DNA from: Pirellulales bacterium
GTDB lineage: Bacteria > Planctomycetota > Planctomycetia > Pirellulales > JAICIG01
NCBI GenBank assembly: GCA_035533075.1
Contig: DATLUO010000174.1
Span: 25,175 to 89,174, forward strand
Direction: 5' to 3'
DNA: 64,000 bases
Under the pieces are notes generated by a model. The model was given only the letters and a program-made list of their open reading frames with translations, made no database searches and had not been told where the DNA came from. Positions 13,497-23,671 of this stretch are shown here, piece by piece (positions within the stretch are counted from its first letter, which is position 1; each line of letters starts with the position of its first letter). A program made the translations under genes and the position numbers.

Positions 13497-13562
13497 ATGA
13501 CGAATGACAGAATGACGAAATGACGGGACATTCGTCCTTGGACATTCGTCATTTGACATTTC
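13497..13562. repeat. Heptamer-type inverted repeats in the rpoB-rpoC spacer
   Basis: Tandem ATGACGA-like units are followed by their inverted counterpart (CATTCGTCAT, CATTTGACATTTC), so the transcript can fold into hairpins between rpoB and rpoC. The array abuts the rpoB stop codon. Confidence 0.7.
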
Positions 13563-16500
13563 ATACCCGTCGTTTCTCTAATTGCATGTTCAGGGCCAGG
13601 CCGCGAATCTCGTTGGTGAGCACGTCGAAGCTGGCGGGCGTGCCGGCCTCGAGCGTGTTCTCGCCCTTGACCATCGACTCGTAAATCTTGGTGCGTCCCT
13701 CCACGTCGTCACTCTTGACGGTCAGCAACTCCTGCAAGATGTACGCCGCGCCGTAGGCTTCCAAAGCCCAGACTTCCATCTCGCCGAACCGCTGGCCGCC
13801 GAAGCGGGCCTTGCCGCCCAACGGCTGCTGCGTGATCAGCGAGTACGGCCCGGTCGATCGGGCGTGAACCTTGTCGTCGACCAGGTGGTGGAGTTTGAGC
13901 ATGTAGATGTAGCCTACCGTGGTCTCCTGTTCGAGCGGCACGCCGGTGCGGCCGTCGAAAAGTTGGGCCTTGCCGTGCCGGGGCAAGTCGGCCTCGTCCA
14001 GGCATTTCTGGATGATCTCTTCGGTGGCCCCGTCGAACACCGGCGTGATGGCCTGGAAGCCGAGTTTGGCGCCGGCCCAGCCGAGATGCGTCTCCAGAAT
14101 CTGACCCACGTTCATGCGGCTCGGCACGCCCAATGGATTGAGCATGATCTGCAGCGGAGTGCCGTCGGCCAGGAAGGGCATGTCCTCCTGCGGCAGGATT
14201 TTGGCGATCACGCCTTTGTTGCCGTGGCGGCCGGCCATCTTGTCGCCCACCGAAATCACCCGCTTGGCGGCGATGTAGACCTTCACCATCTGCAACACGC
14301 CGCTGCGCAGCTCGTCGCCGCGCTTCATCGAGTTGAGATGGCGGTCGCGCTCGTCGATGGCGACTTCGACCGACGGCCAGCCGTTCTTCCAGGCTTTCTC
14401 GACGTCGGCCTTGCGCTGCGGACTGCGGATGTCGAGCGACTCGATCTTGAACCGCTGGGCCTGCTCGGCCACATACTTGTGCTCCTGATCGCGGACCAAG
14501 GCGTTGCCGTCTTCGTCGGTCATCGGACGCTGCAAAATCCCTTCGATCTGCTCGACCAATGCGCCAAAAGCCTGCGCGATCTTAGCGTTGCCTTGCGCTT
14601 CGGCCTCCTTGAGCTGCTTCTCGAACTGCTTGCGCTCGTCTTCCGAAAGGCTCAGCCTCCGCGAGAACTTCTGCGTGTTGATCACGATGCCCTCCACGCC
14701 GGAAGGGACTTCGAGCGAATCGTTCTTCACGTCTTCGCCCGCCCGACCGAAGATGGCGTGCAGCAGCTTTTCTTCGGGCGTCAACTCGGTCTTCGATTTG
14801 GGCGAGACCTTGCCCACCAGCACGTCGCCCGGCCGCACGAAGGTGCCGACGCGGATGATGCCGCTTTCGTCGAGGTTGCGCAGGGCCTTTTCGCTGACGT
14901 TGGGAATGTCGCGCGTGAACTCCTCGCGGCCCAGCTTCGTCTCGCGAATCTCGATGTCGAACTCTTCGATGTGGATCGAAGTGTACACGTCGTTCTTCAC
15001 CAACTCTTCGCTGATGATGATGGCGTCCTCGAAGTTGAAACCGTCCCAGGCCATGAAGCCGACGAGCACGTTGCGGCCCAGCGCCAACTCGCCCTTGTAG
15101 GTGGCGGCGCCGTCGGCGATCACCTCGCCCTTCTCCACCTTCTGGCCGGGACTGACGATCGGCCGCTGGTTCTGACAGGTCCGCTCGTTGAGGCCCACGT
15201 ACTTGCGCAGCTCATAGGTCTCGTCGCCGACGACGATCTTGGTGGCATCGACGTAGTTGACCGTGCCCTTCTTTTTGGCGCGGATCAGCATGCCGGAATT
15301 CTGGGCCACGTCGCGCTCCATGCCGGTGGCCACGATCGGCGGCTCGGTGACCAACAGCGGCACGGCCTGTCGCTGCATGTTGGAGCCCATCAAGGCGCGG
15401 TTGGCGTCGTCGTGCTCCAAGAAGGGAATCAAACCGGCCGACACGCCCACCATCTGGGCCGGGGCCACGTCGGTGTATTGAATCTTGTCGGCCGGCACCA
15501 TCTCGAAGTCGGCACGGTAGCGGGCGATGATGTTGTCGCCCACCAGCTTGTGGTGCTCGACCGGGGTGTCGGCCGGCGCCAAGAAGGCCTCGTTTTCCTG
15601 GTCGGCCCGCAGCCAGACGACTTCGTCGGCCACCTTGCCTTTGATGCACTTGCGATAGGGCGTAATCAGGAACCCGTATTCGTCGACCCCGGCGTAGATC
15701 GCCAGGCTTGAAATCAGGCCGATGTTCGTACCTTCCGGCGTCTCGATGGGACAGATTCGCCCGTAGTGCGAGATGTGTACGTCGCGCACTTCGAAGCCCG
15801 CCCGTTTGCGGTTCAGGCCGCCGGGGCCGAGCGCCGACAGCCGCCGCTCGTGCGTGAGCATCGAGAGCGGGTTCGTCTGATCGACCACCTGCGACAGCTC
15901 GCCGCGGCCGAAGAAATACTCGATGGCCGCCGACACGCTCTTGGGATTGATCAGACTGCGGGGCGTCATGTCTTCGACGTCCTTGAGGCTCATCCGCTCC
16001 TGCACGGTGCGGCGGAGCTTCAAGAAGCCCTTCCGCAGCTCGTCGGCGGCCAGCTCGTCGATGGTCCGCAAGCGGCGGTTGCCCAAGTGGTCGATGTCGT
16101 CGATTTCAGCCGTAGGATCGTCGCCGCGCAGCCTCAGCAAATACTTGATGGCCGCGATCAGGTCGTCGGGCCGCAACGTCATTTCGCCTTCGGGAATCTC
16201 CAGACCGAGCTTGCGATTGATGCGGAAGCGGCCCACGCGGCCCAGGCGGTAGCGGTTAGTGTCGTAGAACTTTTCGTGGAACAGCGCCTTGGCCTTTTCC
16301 AACTGCGGCGGGTTGCCGGGCCGCAGACGCTGATAGATTTTCAGCAGCGCCTCTTCGTGACTGGCCGTGCTGTCTTCGCGCAGGCTGTTGAAGATGAGCT
16401 GATCTTTCTGGTCGGGCATGACTTCCACCGATGTCAGGCCCGACGTGCAGATCACCTCGGCGGCGTTCTTGGTGATCTTCTGGCCCGACTCCAGGATGAC

Positions 16501-17271
16501 CTCGCCGGCGCGGTCGCTTTCGGCCGGGTAGACCACGTCCGTCACGGCCAGCTTGCCTTCGATCTTGCCGACGCTGCGGCCGTCGACGACCTTCTCCACG
16601 GTTGTCTCGAAGAAACAGCGGATCAAATCGGAGTTCTGGCTGTACCTGGCGTCCATGGCCCGCAGCAGCGTCAGCGCCGAGAACTTGCCGCTCTGGTCGA
16701 TGCGCACCGTCAGCACTTCTTTTTTGCTGACGTTGAGCTCGATCCAGCTTCCGCGCTCGGGGATGATGCGGCAACTGTGCAGCCGCCGCTCCATGCCTTC
16801 CATTTCGCTGACGAAATCGACGCCGGGGCTGCGGTGCAACTGGCTGACCACGACCCGCTCGGCGCCGTTGATGATGAACTCGCCGCCGCCGAGCATGATC
16901 GGCATGTCGCCCAGGTAGACCTCTTCGTCGATGGGCTGCTCCTTGGTGAGCCGCAGCCAGACCTTGAAGGGCCGGCCGTAGGTCAACCGGAGCTGCCGGC
17001 ACTCGTCGGGCGTGTAACGCGGCTTGCCCAGATCATAACGCAGGTACTGCAGTTGCAGCGTCTTGTCGTAGCTTTCGATGGGGTAGATTTCGCGTAGCAC
17101 GCCCTCAATGCCCTGGTCTTTGCGTTTATCGGGCGGGGTGTCGAGTTGCAGAAACGCATCGTAGCTGCGCGTCTGAATCTCGGTCAGGTCGGGAATGCTC
17201 TGGTGTTTTCGCTCCGAGCCGAAACGAATCACTTTACTGGGGTTGAGGCGACGTTCTGCCGATGTGGCCAT
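13561..17271 (-). CDS. rpoB: RNA polymerase beta subunit
   Basis: The 1236-residue beta subunit shows the standard blocks: the rifampicin-site region [19 protein letters not shown] and [20 protein letters not shown], then [48 protein letters not shown], and the C-terminal [20 protein letters not shown]. The positions equivalent to E. coli D516, H526 and S531 are D, H and S, so no classical resistance substitution is seen there. ATG 17271 gives [18 protein letters not shown]. It is preceded by a 285-base spacer after rplL and followed by rpoC. Confidence 0.98.
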   Translation of the reverse strand: MATSAERRLNPSKVIRFGSERKHQSIPDLTEIQTRSYDAFLQLDTPPDKRKDQGIEGVLREIYPIESYDKTLQLQYLRYDLGKPRYTPDECRQLRLTYGRPFKVWLRLTKEQPIDEEVYLGDMPIMLGGGEFIINGAERVVVSQLHRSPGVDFVSEMEGMERRLHSCRIIPERGSWIELNVSKKEVLTVRIDQSGKFSALTLLRAMDARYSQNSDLIRCFFETTVEKVVDGRSVGKIEGKLAVTDVVYPAESDRAGEVILESGQKITKNAAEVICTSGLTSVEVMPDQKDQLIFNSLREDSTASHEEALLKIYQRLRPGNPPQLEKAKALFHEKFYDTNRYRLGRVGRFRINRKLGLEIPEGEMTLRPDDLIAAIKYLLRLRGDDPTAEIDDIDHLGNRRLRTIDELAADELRKGFLKLRRTVQERMSLKDVEDMTPRSLINPKSVSAAIEYFFGRGELSQVVDQTNPLSMLTHERRLSALGPGGLNRKRAGFEVRDVHISHYGRICPIETPEGTNIGLISSLAIYAGVDEYGFLITPYRKCIKGKVADEVVWLRADQENEAFLAPADTPVEHHKLVGDNIIARYRADFEMVPADKIQYTDVAPAQMVGVSAGLIPFLEHDDANRALMGSNMQRQAVPLLVTEPPIVATGMERDVAQNSGMLIRAKKKGTVNYVDATKIVVGDETYELRKYVGLNERTCQNQRPIVSPGQKVEKGEVIADGAATYKGELALGRNVLVGFMAWDGFNFEDAIIISEELVKNDVYTSIHIEEFDIEIRETKLGREEFTRDIPNVSEKALRNLDESGIIRVGTFVRPGDVLVGKVSPKSKTELTPEEKLLHAIFGRAGEDVKNDSLEVPSGVEGIVINTQKFSRRLSLSEDERKQFEKQLKEAEAQGNAKIAQAFGALVEQIEGILQRPMTDEDGNALVRDQEHKYVAEQAQRFKIESLDIRSPQRKADVEKAWKNGWPSVEVAIDERDRHLNSMKRGDELRSGVLQMVKVYIAAKRVISVGDKMAGRHGNKGVIAKILPQEDMPFLADGTPLQIMLNPLGVPSRMNVGQILETHLGWAGAKLGFQAITPVFDGATEEIIQKCLDEADLPRHGKAQLFDGRTGVPLEQETTVGYIYMLKLHHLVDDKVHARSTGPYSLITQQPLGGKARFGGQRFGEMEVWALEAYGAAYILQELLTVKSDDVEGRTKIYESMVKGENTLEAGTPASFDVLTNEIRGLALNMQLEKRRV

Positions 17272-17556
17272 AAGGAATGAAGATCCTAACGGGTAAGAGA
17301 CGTAGGCCGGAAATCTGGGTCGATTGGCGCGCGCTGGCCCGCACGGCCGATGTTCAGTCCGCTATCAAAGCGCAAGATGGCGGTCAAACCACTTCCAACG
17401 ATGCCGAGCGGTTCGCTACGCCGCGCGGCACTCCACTGCGGAACAAGCACTTCTGTGCCGGCCCCTGCGGGACAAGGCGCCGCCCGGCCCACAACCACGC
17501 GCCAGCGATACGCGCGGTTTTCGGTCTCTGGCGGTCGCCACAAGTTTGCACGCGAA

Positions 17557-17967
17557 CTACTTGATGGAAACCGTGGCGCCGGCTTCCTCCAGCTCCTTCT
17601 TCAACTTTTCGGCGTCTTCCTTGGAGATGCCTTCCTTGATCTTGCTGGGCACGGCCTCGACCAGGTCCTTGGCCTCTTTCAGGCCCAGGCCGGTCGCGGC
17701 ACGCACCACCTTGATGACGCCGATTTTCTTGTCGCCAAAGGCTTCCAGCACGACGTCGAACTCGGTCTTCTCGACCACCTCCGGGGCCGCGGCCCCGCCC
17801 GCGCCGCCCTGCACCATCATCACCCCGCCGCCGGCCATGGCCTTGATGTCGTAGGTCTTTTCCAGGTAGTCACTCAGCTCTTTGGCCTGCTTAAGCGTGA
17901 GCTCAGCGATCTTCTCACCGAGTTCTTTGGTTGTAGTGGAATATTCCATCGTAGCTGCTTCGGACAT
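17557..17967 (-). CDS. rplL: Ribosomal protein bL12 (L7/L12)
   Basis: This is the stalk protein that recruits translational GTPases. The 136-residue product has the N-terminal dimerisation helix, an Ala/Gly hinge ([21 protein letters not shown]), and the C-terminal domain with [20 protein letters not shown] and [19 protein letters not shown]. It carries about ten extra N-terminal residues compared with E. coli; an internal ATG ([10 protein letters not shown]) could be the start. It lies between rplJ and rpoB in the standard order. Confidence 0.96.
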   Translation of the reverse strand: MSEAATMEYSTTTKELGEKIAELTLKQAKELSDYLEKTYDIKAMAGGGVMMVQGGAGGAAAPEVVEKTEFDVVLEAFGDKKIGVIKVVRAATGLGLKEAKDLVEAVPSKIKEGISKEDAEKLKKELEEAGATVSIK

Positions 17968-18037
17968 TGATCGTTCCTTTCTCGGTTGGGTCGTTGTGGA
18001 TGTTTTGGTTTGGTGGCTGGGTTCCTGGTCTCATGTT

Positions 18038-18589
18038 CTATTGTGCGGCTGCTTCTGGGGCAGATCCCTCTTCTTGCTCCTCTCCCTTTTGCTTGATCTG
18101 GCTGGCCAACGCGGCGCCGGGGCCGGTGAACTGGGCAGCCAACGTGGCCCCCGGACTGAGAATCTGACCGACCAGAATGCTGAGTTGTTCCTGCCGGCTC
18201 GGCCACTTGCTCACCGCCGCCACCTGATCGGCGGTCAGCCGGCTGCCGTCCATCACGCCGCCACGGGCGGCGAACGGTTCGTACTGTTTGTCGCCGCTGA
18301 GGGCGGTGACCTGCTTGGCCAGCGACACGATGTCTTCGGCGCCCCACACGACGGCCAGCGAGCCTTCCATTTGCTCGAAGGCCGCGGCCAAGGGCGTGCC
18401 TTCGGTCGCCCGGCGAGCGAGGCTGTTCTTGATGACCAGCAATTGAATGTTCTTCTCGCGCAACGTCTTGCGCAGCCGCGAGTTCTTGTTGGCGTCGAGT
18501 CCCGCCACGCTGACCAGCAGGGCGTTTTCGACGCCGTCCAGCCGGCGCTTGAGATCGTCGCTAATCAGGTTCTTGACAAATTTACTCAT
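18038..18589 (-). CDS. rplJ: Ribosomal protein uL10
   Basis: The 183-residue protein begins MSKFVKNLISDDLKRRL and contains the L10 core GVENALLVSVAGLDANKNSRLRK and VIKNSLARRA. L10 anchors the L12 dimers to 23S rRNA and, with L12, usually represses its own operon. It lies between rplA and rplL. Its 79-base upstream spacer contains TTCAGGG tandem heptamers where an L10-binding leader might be expected. Confidence 0.95.
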   Translation of the reverse strand: MSKFVKNLISDDLKRRLDGVENALLVSVAGLDANKNSRLRKTLREKNIQLLVIKNSLARRATEGTPLAAAFEQMEGSLAVVWGAEDIVSLAKQVTALSGDKQYEPFAARGGVMDGSRLTADQVAAVSKWPSRQEQLSILVGQILSPGATLAAQFTGPGAALASQIKQKGEEQEEGSAPEAAAQ

Positions 18590-18597
18590 TGGAAGGA

Positions 18598-18625
18598 TTC
18601 AGGGTTCAGGGTTCAGGGTTCAGGA
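18598..18625. repeat. TTCAGGG heptamer array in the rplA-rplJ spacer
   Basis: About four tandem copies of TTCAGGG lie directly upstream of the rplJ start codon. The same heptamer recurs in both orientations at 40617-40641 and 40736-40767. Confidence 0.85.
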
Positions 18626-18668
18626 CATTGGTCACCGACCAACTTGCCACTGACCGCTTCTTCTATAT

Positions 18669-19352
18669 CTATGCGGCGATTCGGATACCGGGACTCATCG
18701 TGGCGCTAATGGCGACCGTCCTGACAAAGTGCCCCTTCACCGTGTGCGGCTTCATGCCGTGAATGTGGTTGATGAAGGCCTGGATGTTCTCCGCCAGCTT
18801 GGCCGCGTCAAAACTCAACTTGCCGACCGCCGCATGCACGACGCCGCCCGAATCGTTGCGGAACTCCACTTTGCCGGCCTTGTATTCTTTGACCGTCTTG
18901 GCGACTTCGGGCGTGACTGTGCCGGCACGCGGCGAAGGCATCAGACCTCGCGGACCCAGCACGCGGCCCAAGGGCCCGACCAGGCCCATCATGTCGGGCG
19001 CGGCGATACATACGTCGAACTCGGTCCAGCCGTCTTTGATCTTCTTGGCTAGATCGTCGGAGCCCACTTCGTCGGCACCCGCCGCCTTGGCCTGGTCGGC
19101 CAGATCGCCCTTGGCGAAGACCACCACGCGCAGCGACTTGCCGATGCCGTGCGGCAGCACGATCGAGCCGCGCACCAACTGGTCGGCCTGCTTGGCGTCG
19201 ATGCCCAGCCGCATGGCGATCTCGACTGACTGATCGAACTTGGTGGTGTTGAACTGCTTGAGCAGGCTGACCGCCTTGTCGAGCGGCAAGGGCGCGCTCG
19301 TGCCCGGCGCTTTGGCGGCCAGGGCTTTGAATCGTTTGGATTGATGAGGCAT
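18669..19352 (-). CDS. rplA: Ribosomal protein uL1
   Basis: The 227-residue protein has the L1 signatures [50 protein letters not shown] and AGTVTPEV. L1 forms the L1 stalk near the E site and often binds its own mRNA. ATG 19352 begins [11 protein letters not shown]. It sits between rplK and rplJ as in most bacteria. Confidence 0.97.
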   Translation of the reverse strand: MPHQSKRFKALAAKAPGTSAPLPLDKAVSLLKQFNTTKFDQSVEIAMRLGIDAKQADQLVRGSIVLPHGIGKSLRVVVFAKGDLADQAKAAGADEVGSDDLAKKIKDGWTEFDVCIAAPDMMGLVGPLGRVLGPRGLMPSPRAGTVTPEVAKTVKEYKAGKVEFRNDSGGVVHAAVGKLSFDAAKLAENIQAFINHIHGMKPHTVKGHFVRTVAISATMSPGIRIAA

Positions 19353-19366
19353 CTTTGAGTTTTTGA

Positions 19367-19425
19367 ATCTTGGATTTTGGATTCGATTTCAGTTTTGGCG
19401 CATCTGCGATCCAAAATCCAAAATC
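19367..19425. repeat. TTTTGGA-type inverted repeats in the rplK-rplA spacer
   Basis: TGGATTTTGGATT is followed by ATCCAAAATCCAAAATC, forming a hairpin that ends at the rplK stop codon. Related TTTTGGA arrays occur at 22796-22856, 59399-59421 and 62392-62423. Confidence 0.85.
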
Positions 19426-19846
19426 ACTCCACGGTAATTCCCATGCTGCGGGCCGTCCCCTCGATCATGCGGCGTGCGTGGGCCACGTCGCGCGCGTTGA
19501 GATCGGCCATCTTCTGCTTGACAATTTCTTCAATCTGCGCCCCCGTGACCTTGCCGACCTTCTCCTTGTTCGGCACGCCCGACCCCTTGGCGATGCTGGC
19601 CGCTTGCTTCAACAACGCCGCGGCCGGCGGACTCTTGGTGACGAAATCGAAACTGCGGTCGTTGTAGACGCTCACCACGACCGGGATCGGCATGCCGCCC
19701 GCTTCGCGCGTCCGTTCGTTGAATTGCTGGACAAACTGACCCAGGTTCACGCCGAAACGGCCCAGCGCCGTGCCCACGGGCGGCGCCGGCGTCGCCTGGC
19801 CGCCAGGCACCTGAAACTTGACTTGTGTTACGAGTTGCTTTGCCAT
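19424..19846 (-). CDS. rplK: Ribosomal protein uL11
   Basis: The 140-residue protein matches L11: [64 protein letters not shown], and a C-terminal domain ending [14 protein letters not shown]11 binds the GTPase-associated centre of 23S rRNA with L10-L12. It follows nusG and precedes rplA. Confidence 0.97.
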   Translation of the reverse strand: MAKQLVTQVKFQVPGGQATPAPPVGTALGRFGVNLGQFVQQFNERTREAGGMPIPVVVSVYNDRSFDFVTKSPPAAALLKQAASIAKGSGVPNKEKVGKVTGAQIEEIVKQKMADLNARDVAHARRMIEGTARSMGITVE

Positions 19847-19854
19847 GTTTTTGA

Positions 19855-19920
19855 GGCGTCAGGCGTCAGGCATTAGGCGTCAGGCGCCTAACGCCTAATA
19901 CCGAACGCCTAACGCCTTGA
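19855..19920. repeat. GTCAGGC heptamer array with inverted arm in the nusG-rplK spacer
   Basis: Tandem GGCGTCA-type units are followed by their inverted complements (GCGCCTAACGCC, GAACGCCTAACGCC), filling nearly all of the 77-base spacer between nusG and rplK. Confidence 0.85.
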
Positions 19921-19923
19921 ACA

Positions 19924-20802
19924 TTAAAGTTTTTCCACTTGCCAGTATTCCAGCTCGACCGGCGTCGAGCGGCCGAAAATGTTGATCATGATCGTTACGC
20001 GTCCGTTCGCCTTGTCGATGTTGTCGACGTCGCCCTCGAAGTTCTCGAACGTCCCTTCTTTGATCCGCACCCGGTCGCCCTGGCTGTAGGGAATCACGGT
20101 GCGAATCTCTTCCTCCGCTTTATCTTCCTGCTTGGCGACGATCTTGTTCACTTCGTGCGGCAGCATGGGGGTCGGCTTGCCGCCCGATCCCGTGAAGTCG
20201 CCGATGCCGGGCGTTTCGCGCACCAGGAACCACGTGTCGTCGTTCAATTCCATGTGGACGACGATGTAACCGGGGTAGATCTTCCGCTTGACGACCCGCT
20301 TTTTGCCGCCTTTGAATTCCGAGACCTTCTCCGTGGGAACGATAATCTCGTCAAAGTAATCGCCCAATCCTTCGATGGCGATGCGGCGTTTCAGCGCGTC
20401 GGCGATGGAGTCCTCGCGGTTGCTCTGCACCTTGAGAATGTACCAGTCTTTCTTGATCGGTTGTTTTTCCAGCGACCCGACTTCGAGCGGAGCACGCAGC
20501 GCGCGGGCTTTGGCCGGCTTGCTCCTGGACGCGGCGCGTTTTGCCGCCGGCCGATCCTCTTCCTGCGGCCCCTCTTCCTGCGACAGAGCCGGCTGTTCGG
20601 ACGCGTCGGGGCCCGCGGCGACCGCCTCAGTCGCCTCTGGGCTTGCCGCCCCTGCCTGCGACGGCGCATCAGGCGCGTCGACCGGGCGCGCGGCTTCAGC
20701 GGCCGGCCCGCCCGTCTCCGGTTCCGCGTGCTCGAGCGGACCCTCGTCGGGCCCGGTCAATAAATCGTCGAGTTCATCCGTCACAACCGCACTCCCCGTC
20801 AC
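19924..20802 (-). CDS. nusG: Transcription termination/antitermination factor NusG with long N-terminal extension
   Basis: NusG binds RNA polymerase and links it to Rho or the ribosome. The NGN domain spans about residues 118-225 (KDWYILKVQSNREDSIADAL, YPGYIVVHMELND, FLVRETPGIGDFTG) and the KOW domain about 240-292 (GDRVRIKEGTFENFEG). Residues 1-115 are an added tail rich in Ala, Pro, Glu and, near its end, Lys/Arg, absent in the ~180-residue E. coli protein. The first ATG at 20802 is 8 bases past the secE stop at 20810. The tail has the same GC-rich codon use, so it is probably translated. Confidence 0.94.
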   Translation of the reverse strand: MTGSAVVTDELDDLLTGPDEGPLEHAEPETGGPAAEAARPVDAPDAPSQAGAASPEATEAVAAGPDASEQPALSQEEGPQEEDRPAAKRAASRSKPAKARALRAPLEVGSLEKQPIKKDWYILKVQSNREDSIADALKRRIAIEGLGDYFDEIIVPTEKVSEFKGGKKRVVKRKIYPGYIVVHMELNDDTWFLVRETPGIGDFTGSGGKPTPMLPHEVNKIVAKQEDKAEEEIRTVIPYSQGDRVRIKEGTFENFEGDVDNIDKANGRVTIMINIFGRSTPVELEYWQVEKL

Positions 20803-20809
20803 CGGCAGC

Positions 20810-21241
20810 CTATCCTCGCAATACCCCGAGCTTGGTCAGGAGCATTTGCCACAACAAATCGTAAAAGTAAAGCGTCGCGGCCAGGCCGAACATGGTGATG
20901 ATCACCACCACCGAGCTGCGAAACAGCTCGCCCTTCGACGGCCACGAAACCTTATTCATCTCGGCTTCGACCGCGATGAGAAAGTCGGCAAAGCGCGGCA
21001 TGTTGACCGCGCGATACGACATCCACCAGCCCACGACGAGCACCGCACCCGCCGCGCCGAATTGCGCGGTGACCGAGCGGTCCATCAAGAACTGCTGCAA
21101 ACTCCAGGCGCCCAGTGCCACCACGGCCGCCAGTACGGCAAACGTCACCTGCCGCGCAATGCGCCCCTGGCTCCGCTTATAGATGCCGACGCTGAACAAC
21201 TCGCGCCACATCGGATGGATTGCCGTATTGCCTTCTCTCAC
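20810..21241 (-). CDS. secE: Preprotein translocase subunit SecE
   Basis: SecE is the small membrane subunit that clamps SecY. The 143-residue protein has predicted membrane segments at about 32-52, 62-79 and 109-134, so it is a three-span form like E. coli SecE. The conserved cytoplasmic motif EMNKVSWPSKGELFRSS lies at 94-110. It is followed by nusG after 7 bases, the standard pairing, and preceded by tRNA-Trp and tuf. Confidence 0.92.
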   Translation of the reverse strand: MREGNTAIHPMWRELFSVGIYKRSQGRIARQVTFAVLAAVVALGAWSLQQFLMDRSVTAQFGAAGAVLVVGWWMSYRAVNMPRFADFLIAVEAEMNKVSWPSKGELFRSSVVVIITMFGLAATLYFYDLLWQMLLTKLGVLRG

Positions 21242-21313
21242 GTGCTTACTCGCCGATCTTGGTTCATCGTTCCCTCGATTTCACTGCGCGCCTTACACTG
21301 TGCCTTGAGGAAA

Positions 21314-21389
21314 TGGCAGGGGCGGCGGGAATCGAACTCGCAACCTCTGGTTTTGGAGACCAGCGCTCTGCCAGTTGAGCTACGCCCCT
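21314..21389 (-). tRNA. tRNA-Trp (CCA)
   Basis: Acceptor AGGGGCG pairs with CGCCCCT. The anticodon arm CTGGT-CTCCAAA-ACCAG gives anticodon CCA, and the T loop is TTCGATT. Discriminator G is followed by an encoded CCA (21314-21316), unlike the other four tRNAs of this cluster. It lies between tuf and secE. Confidence 0.97.
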
Positions 21390-21438
21390 ATTATTTCCTC
21401 GTAGCATAAGCGTCCTCGCTTGTCCCCGCCCTTGCCTG

Positions 21439-21462
21439 GACGGCCTAGGAAGGCCATCCTCC
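21439..21462. repeat. Copy of the CTAGGAAGSCCATCC repeat between tuf and tRNA-Trp
   Basis: This is the same 24-bp palindromic element as the two inverted copies inside uvrA at 4456-4513. It ends five bases before the tuf stop region at 21467 and can fold into a small hairpin (GGCCTAGGAAGGCC). Confidence 0.8.
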
Positions 21463-21466
21463 TTAC

Positions 21467-22666
21467 TTACTCAAGGATCTTGGTCACCACGCCCGAACCG
21501 ACCGTCTTACCACCCTCGCGGATGGCGAAACGCACGCCGTCGTCCATGGCGATCGGGCTGATGAGCTCGATCGAGAGCTTGGCGTTGTCGCCGGGCATGC
21601 ACATTTCGACGTCGCCCGTCAGGTTGGCCGTGCCGGTCACGTCGGTCGTGCGGAAGTAGAACTGCGGACGGTAGCCGCTGAAGAACGGCGTGTGCCGTCC
21701 GCCTTCTTCCTTGGACAGCACGTACACTTCGGCCTCGAACTTGGTGTGCGGCGTGATCGAGCCGGGCTTGGCCAGCACCTGGCCGCGCTCGATGTCGTCG
21801 CGCTTCAGACCGCGGAGCAAGCAGCCGACGTTGTCGCCCGCTTGTCCCGAATCGAGCGTCTTGTTGAACATTTCGACGCCGGTGACCGTGGTCTTGGCGG
21901 GTTTCTTGGAGAGGCCGACAATTTCAATTTCTTCGCCGACCTTGACCATGCCGCGCTCGATACGGCCCGTGGCCACCGTGCCGCGGCCTTCGATCGAGAA
22001 CACGTCTTCCACCGCCATCAAGAACGGCTTGTCGACCTCGCGCACCGGCTCGGGAATGTAGCTGTCGATGGCGTCGAGCAATTCCTGGATGCACTTGGTT
22101 TTTTCCGGATCCTTGGGGTTGTCGTAGGCCAGGCGACTGGCGCCGCGAATGATCGGAATCTCGTCGCCGGGAAAGCCGTAGTGCGTGAGCAGCTCGCGCA
22201 GCTCCAACTCGACCAGCTCCAGCAACTCGGGGTCGTCGACCAGGTCGACCTTGTTGAGAAAGACCACCAACGCCGGCACGCCCACCTGGCGGGCCAACAG
22301 AATGTGCTCGCGGGTCTGGGGCATCGGGCCGTCGGCGGCCGACACGACCAGGATCGCCCCGTCCATTTGGGCGGCGCCGGTGATCATGTTCTTGATGAAG
22401 TCGGCGTGGCCTGGGCAGTCGATGTGGGCGTAGTGACGCTTGTCGCTCTCGTATTCGACGTGGCTGACGGCGATGGTCACCGTCTTGGTCTCGTCGCGCA
22501 CCGTGCCGCCCTTGGCGATATCGGCGTAGGACTTGAAGCTCGCCAGGCCCTTGGCCGCCTGGACCGCCAGGATGGCGCCTGTGAGCGTGGTCTTGCCGTG
22601 GTCGATGTGACCGATCGTGCCGACGTTGACGTGGGGTTTTTTCCGTTCGAAAGTTGCCTTGGCCAT
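21467..22666 (-). CDS. tuf: Elongation factor Tu
   Basis: EF-Tu delivers aminoacyl-tRNA to the ribosome. The 399-residue protein has G1 GHIDHGKT (19-26), DCPGH (83-87), NKVD (138-141) and complete beta-barrel domains ([59 protein letters not shown]). Switch I is atypical: where most EF-Tu have RGITI, this one has KTVTI, after an insert-like GGTVRDET. The essential Thr is kept. I recall this pattern from other planctomycetes. The gene follows four tRNA genes, as tufB does in E. coli. Confidence 0.98.
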   Translation of the reverse strand: MAKATFERKKPHVNVGTIGHIDHGKTTLTGAILAVQAAKGLASFKSYADIAKGGTVRDETKTVTIAVSHVEYESDKRHYAHIDCPGHADFIKNMITGAAQMDGAILVVSAADGPMPQTREHILLARQVGVPALVVFLNKVDLVDDPELLELVELELRELLTHYGFPGDEIPIIRGASRLAYDNPKDPEKTKCIQELLDAIDSYIPEPVREVDKPFLMAVEDVFSIEGRGTVATGRIERGMVKVGEEIEIVGLSKKPAKTTVTGVEMFNKTLDSGQAGDNVGCLLRGLKRDDIERGQVLAKPGSITPHTKFEAEVYVLSKEEGGRHTPFFSGYRPQFYFRTTDVTGTANLTGDVEMCMPGDNAKLSIELISPIAMDDGVRFAIREGGKTVGSGVVTKILE

Positions 22667-22713
22667 TCTGTCTCCCTGCGTTAAAGCAAGCGTTGAAAAC
22701 TGTGATCAAAGAG

Positions 22714-22786
<73 letters not shown>

Positions 22787-22795
22787 CTTGGCGAT

Positions 22796-22856
22796 TTTGG
22801 ATTTTGGATTCCAGGCAGTCGTTCATTCGAACAATCCAAAATCGAAAATCCAAAAT
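22796..22856. repeat. TTTTGGA-type inverted repeats between tRNA-Gly and tRNA-Thr
   Basis: GATTTTGGATTTTGGATTC is followed by AATCCAAAATCGAAAATCC, a hairpin-forming array in the transcribed spacer between two tRNA genes. Confidence 0.8.
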
Positions 22857-22898
22857 TGCCCCCGCCGCCATCCATCTTTTTCTTCCTTTCTTATCCGA

Positions 22899-22969
22899 AG
22901 CGGGTGAAGGGAATCGAACCCTCGTCTTTAGCTTGGAAGGCTATTGCTCTACCATTGAGCTACACCCGC
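22899..22969 (-). tRNA. tRNA-Gly (TCC)
   Basis: Acceptor GCGGGTG pairs with CACCCGC. The anticodon loop CTTCCAA gives anticodon TCC. No CCA is encoded. It corresponds to E. coli glyT in position. Confidence 0.97.
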
Positions 22970-22972
22970 AAA

Positions 22973-23054
22973 TGGGGGGTACAGGATTCGAACCTGTGAA
23001 GGCAGTGCCATCAGATTTACAGTCTGACCCCTTTGACCGCTCGGGAAACCCCCC
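22973..23054 (-). tRNA. tRNA-Tyr (GTA)
   Basis: A class II tRNA of 82 nt with a long variable arm. Acceptor GGGGGGT pairs with ACCCCCC; anticodon loop CTGTAAA gives GTA; TTCCCGAGCGG is the typical D-arm start. Discriminator A, no encoded CCA. It lies 3 bases from tRNA-Gly. Confidence 0.97.
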
Positions 23055-23071
23055 GCCGCTCGACCGCGATG

Positions 23072-23144
23072 AGCTAGCGGAGGGACTTGAACCCACAACC
23101 TGCTGATTACAAATCAGCTGCTCTGCCGATTGAGCTACGCTAGC
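23072..23144 (-). tRNA. tRNA-Thr (TGT)
   Basis: Acceptor GCTAGCG pairs with CGCTAGC. The anticodon loop TTTGTAA gives TGT. No CCA is encoded. It is the first gene of the cluster, 22 bases downstream of the likely transcription start, matching E. coli thrU. Confidence 0.97.
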
Positions 23145-23172
23145 CTGCGTTCAGCCGCTACGAAAACCTCTA

Positions 23173-23200
23173 AATATAGCAAGCGGAAAAGATCCTGCAA
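23173..23200 (-). promoter_or_regulatory. Sigma70-type promoter of the tRNA-tuf-rpoBC cluster
   Basis: On the minus strand, -35 TTGCAG (complement of 23195-23200) and -10 TATATT (complement of 23173-23178) are 16 bp apart. The predicted start lies about 20 bases before the first tRNA. Confidence 0.6.
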
Positions 23201-23671
23201 GACGGTCGGGCCAAAAAAATCGCGCGTTTGGCACGCCTTTGCGAAAACAGCGGGTGTCGGGGGGGGCACTCCTTGTCGAAAAGATCCCCTGTCTGGGGCG
23301 CCATAAAAAGGTCTTGGGTCGTCGGCTTTGGGTCTTCGCATGCACGGCAAAGCCCCAAAATCTAAGACCCAAGATCCATTCCAACGGTTCGCGCAGGCAA
23401 CCTGTGGCGCCCGCGCCTCAATTTCGGTCTTCCTGGGCCGAACCCGTCCAGGCTCTCTTTTTATAATGGTTCCTTTGCGCTCGTCAAGCCGTTCGAATCG
23501 GGTCTTTGGATTGCACCAGTCCACGGGCGAGTTGACTCCGCAATTCGTTGCCCTTGGCCATCTTCGGTGGAAGATGGCCGACTGCAAAGCGTGGCAGCCT
23601 TCCGATTTGCATAGCAGCTTTCGAAAAAACGCGGGAAGAACGCGGCAGCCTGCGGAAACCGTTGGCAGCCT
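23201..23671. other. Noncoding stretch between the tRNA cluster promoter and the oxoprolinase gene
   Basis: No gene is supported here. It contains a TTGGGTCTT inverted repeat (about 23310-23375), a plus-strand TATAAT at 23462-23467 without a clear -35 partner, a perfect 9-bp hairpin GGCCATCTT/AAGATGGCC (23556-23579), and several GGCAGCC words. Confidence 0.5.

Noticed and set aside
17272..17556. A gene or L10/L12-type regulatory RNA in the rplL-rpoB spacer
   Set aside because: Neither a coding-like frame nor a clear terminator or hairpin was visible in these 285 bases.
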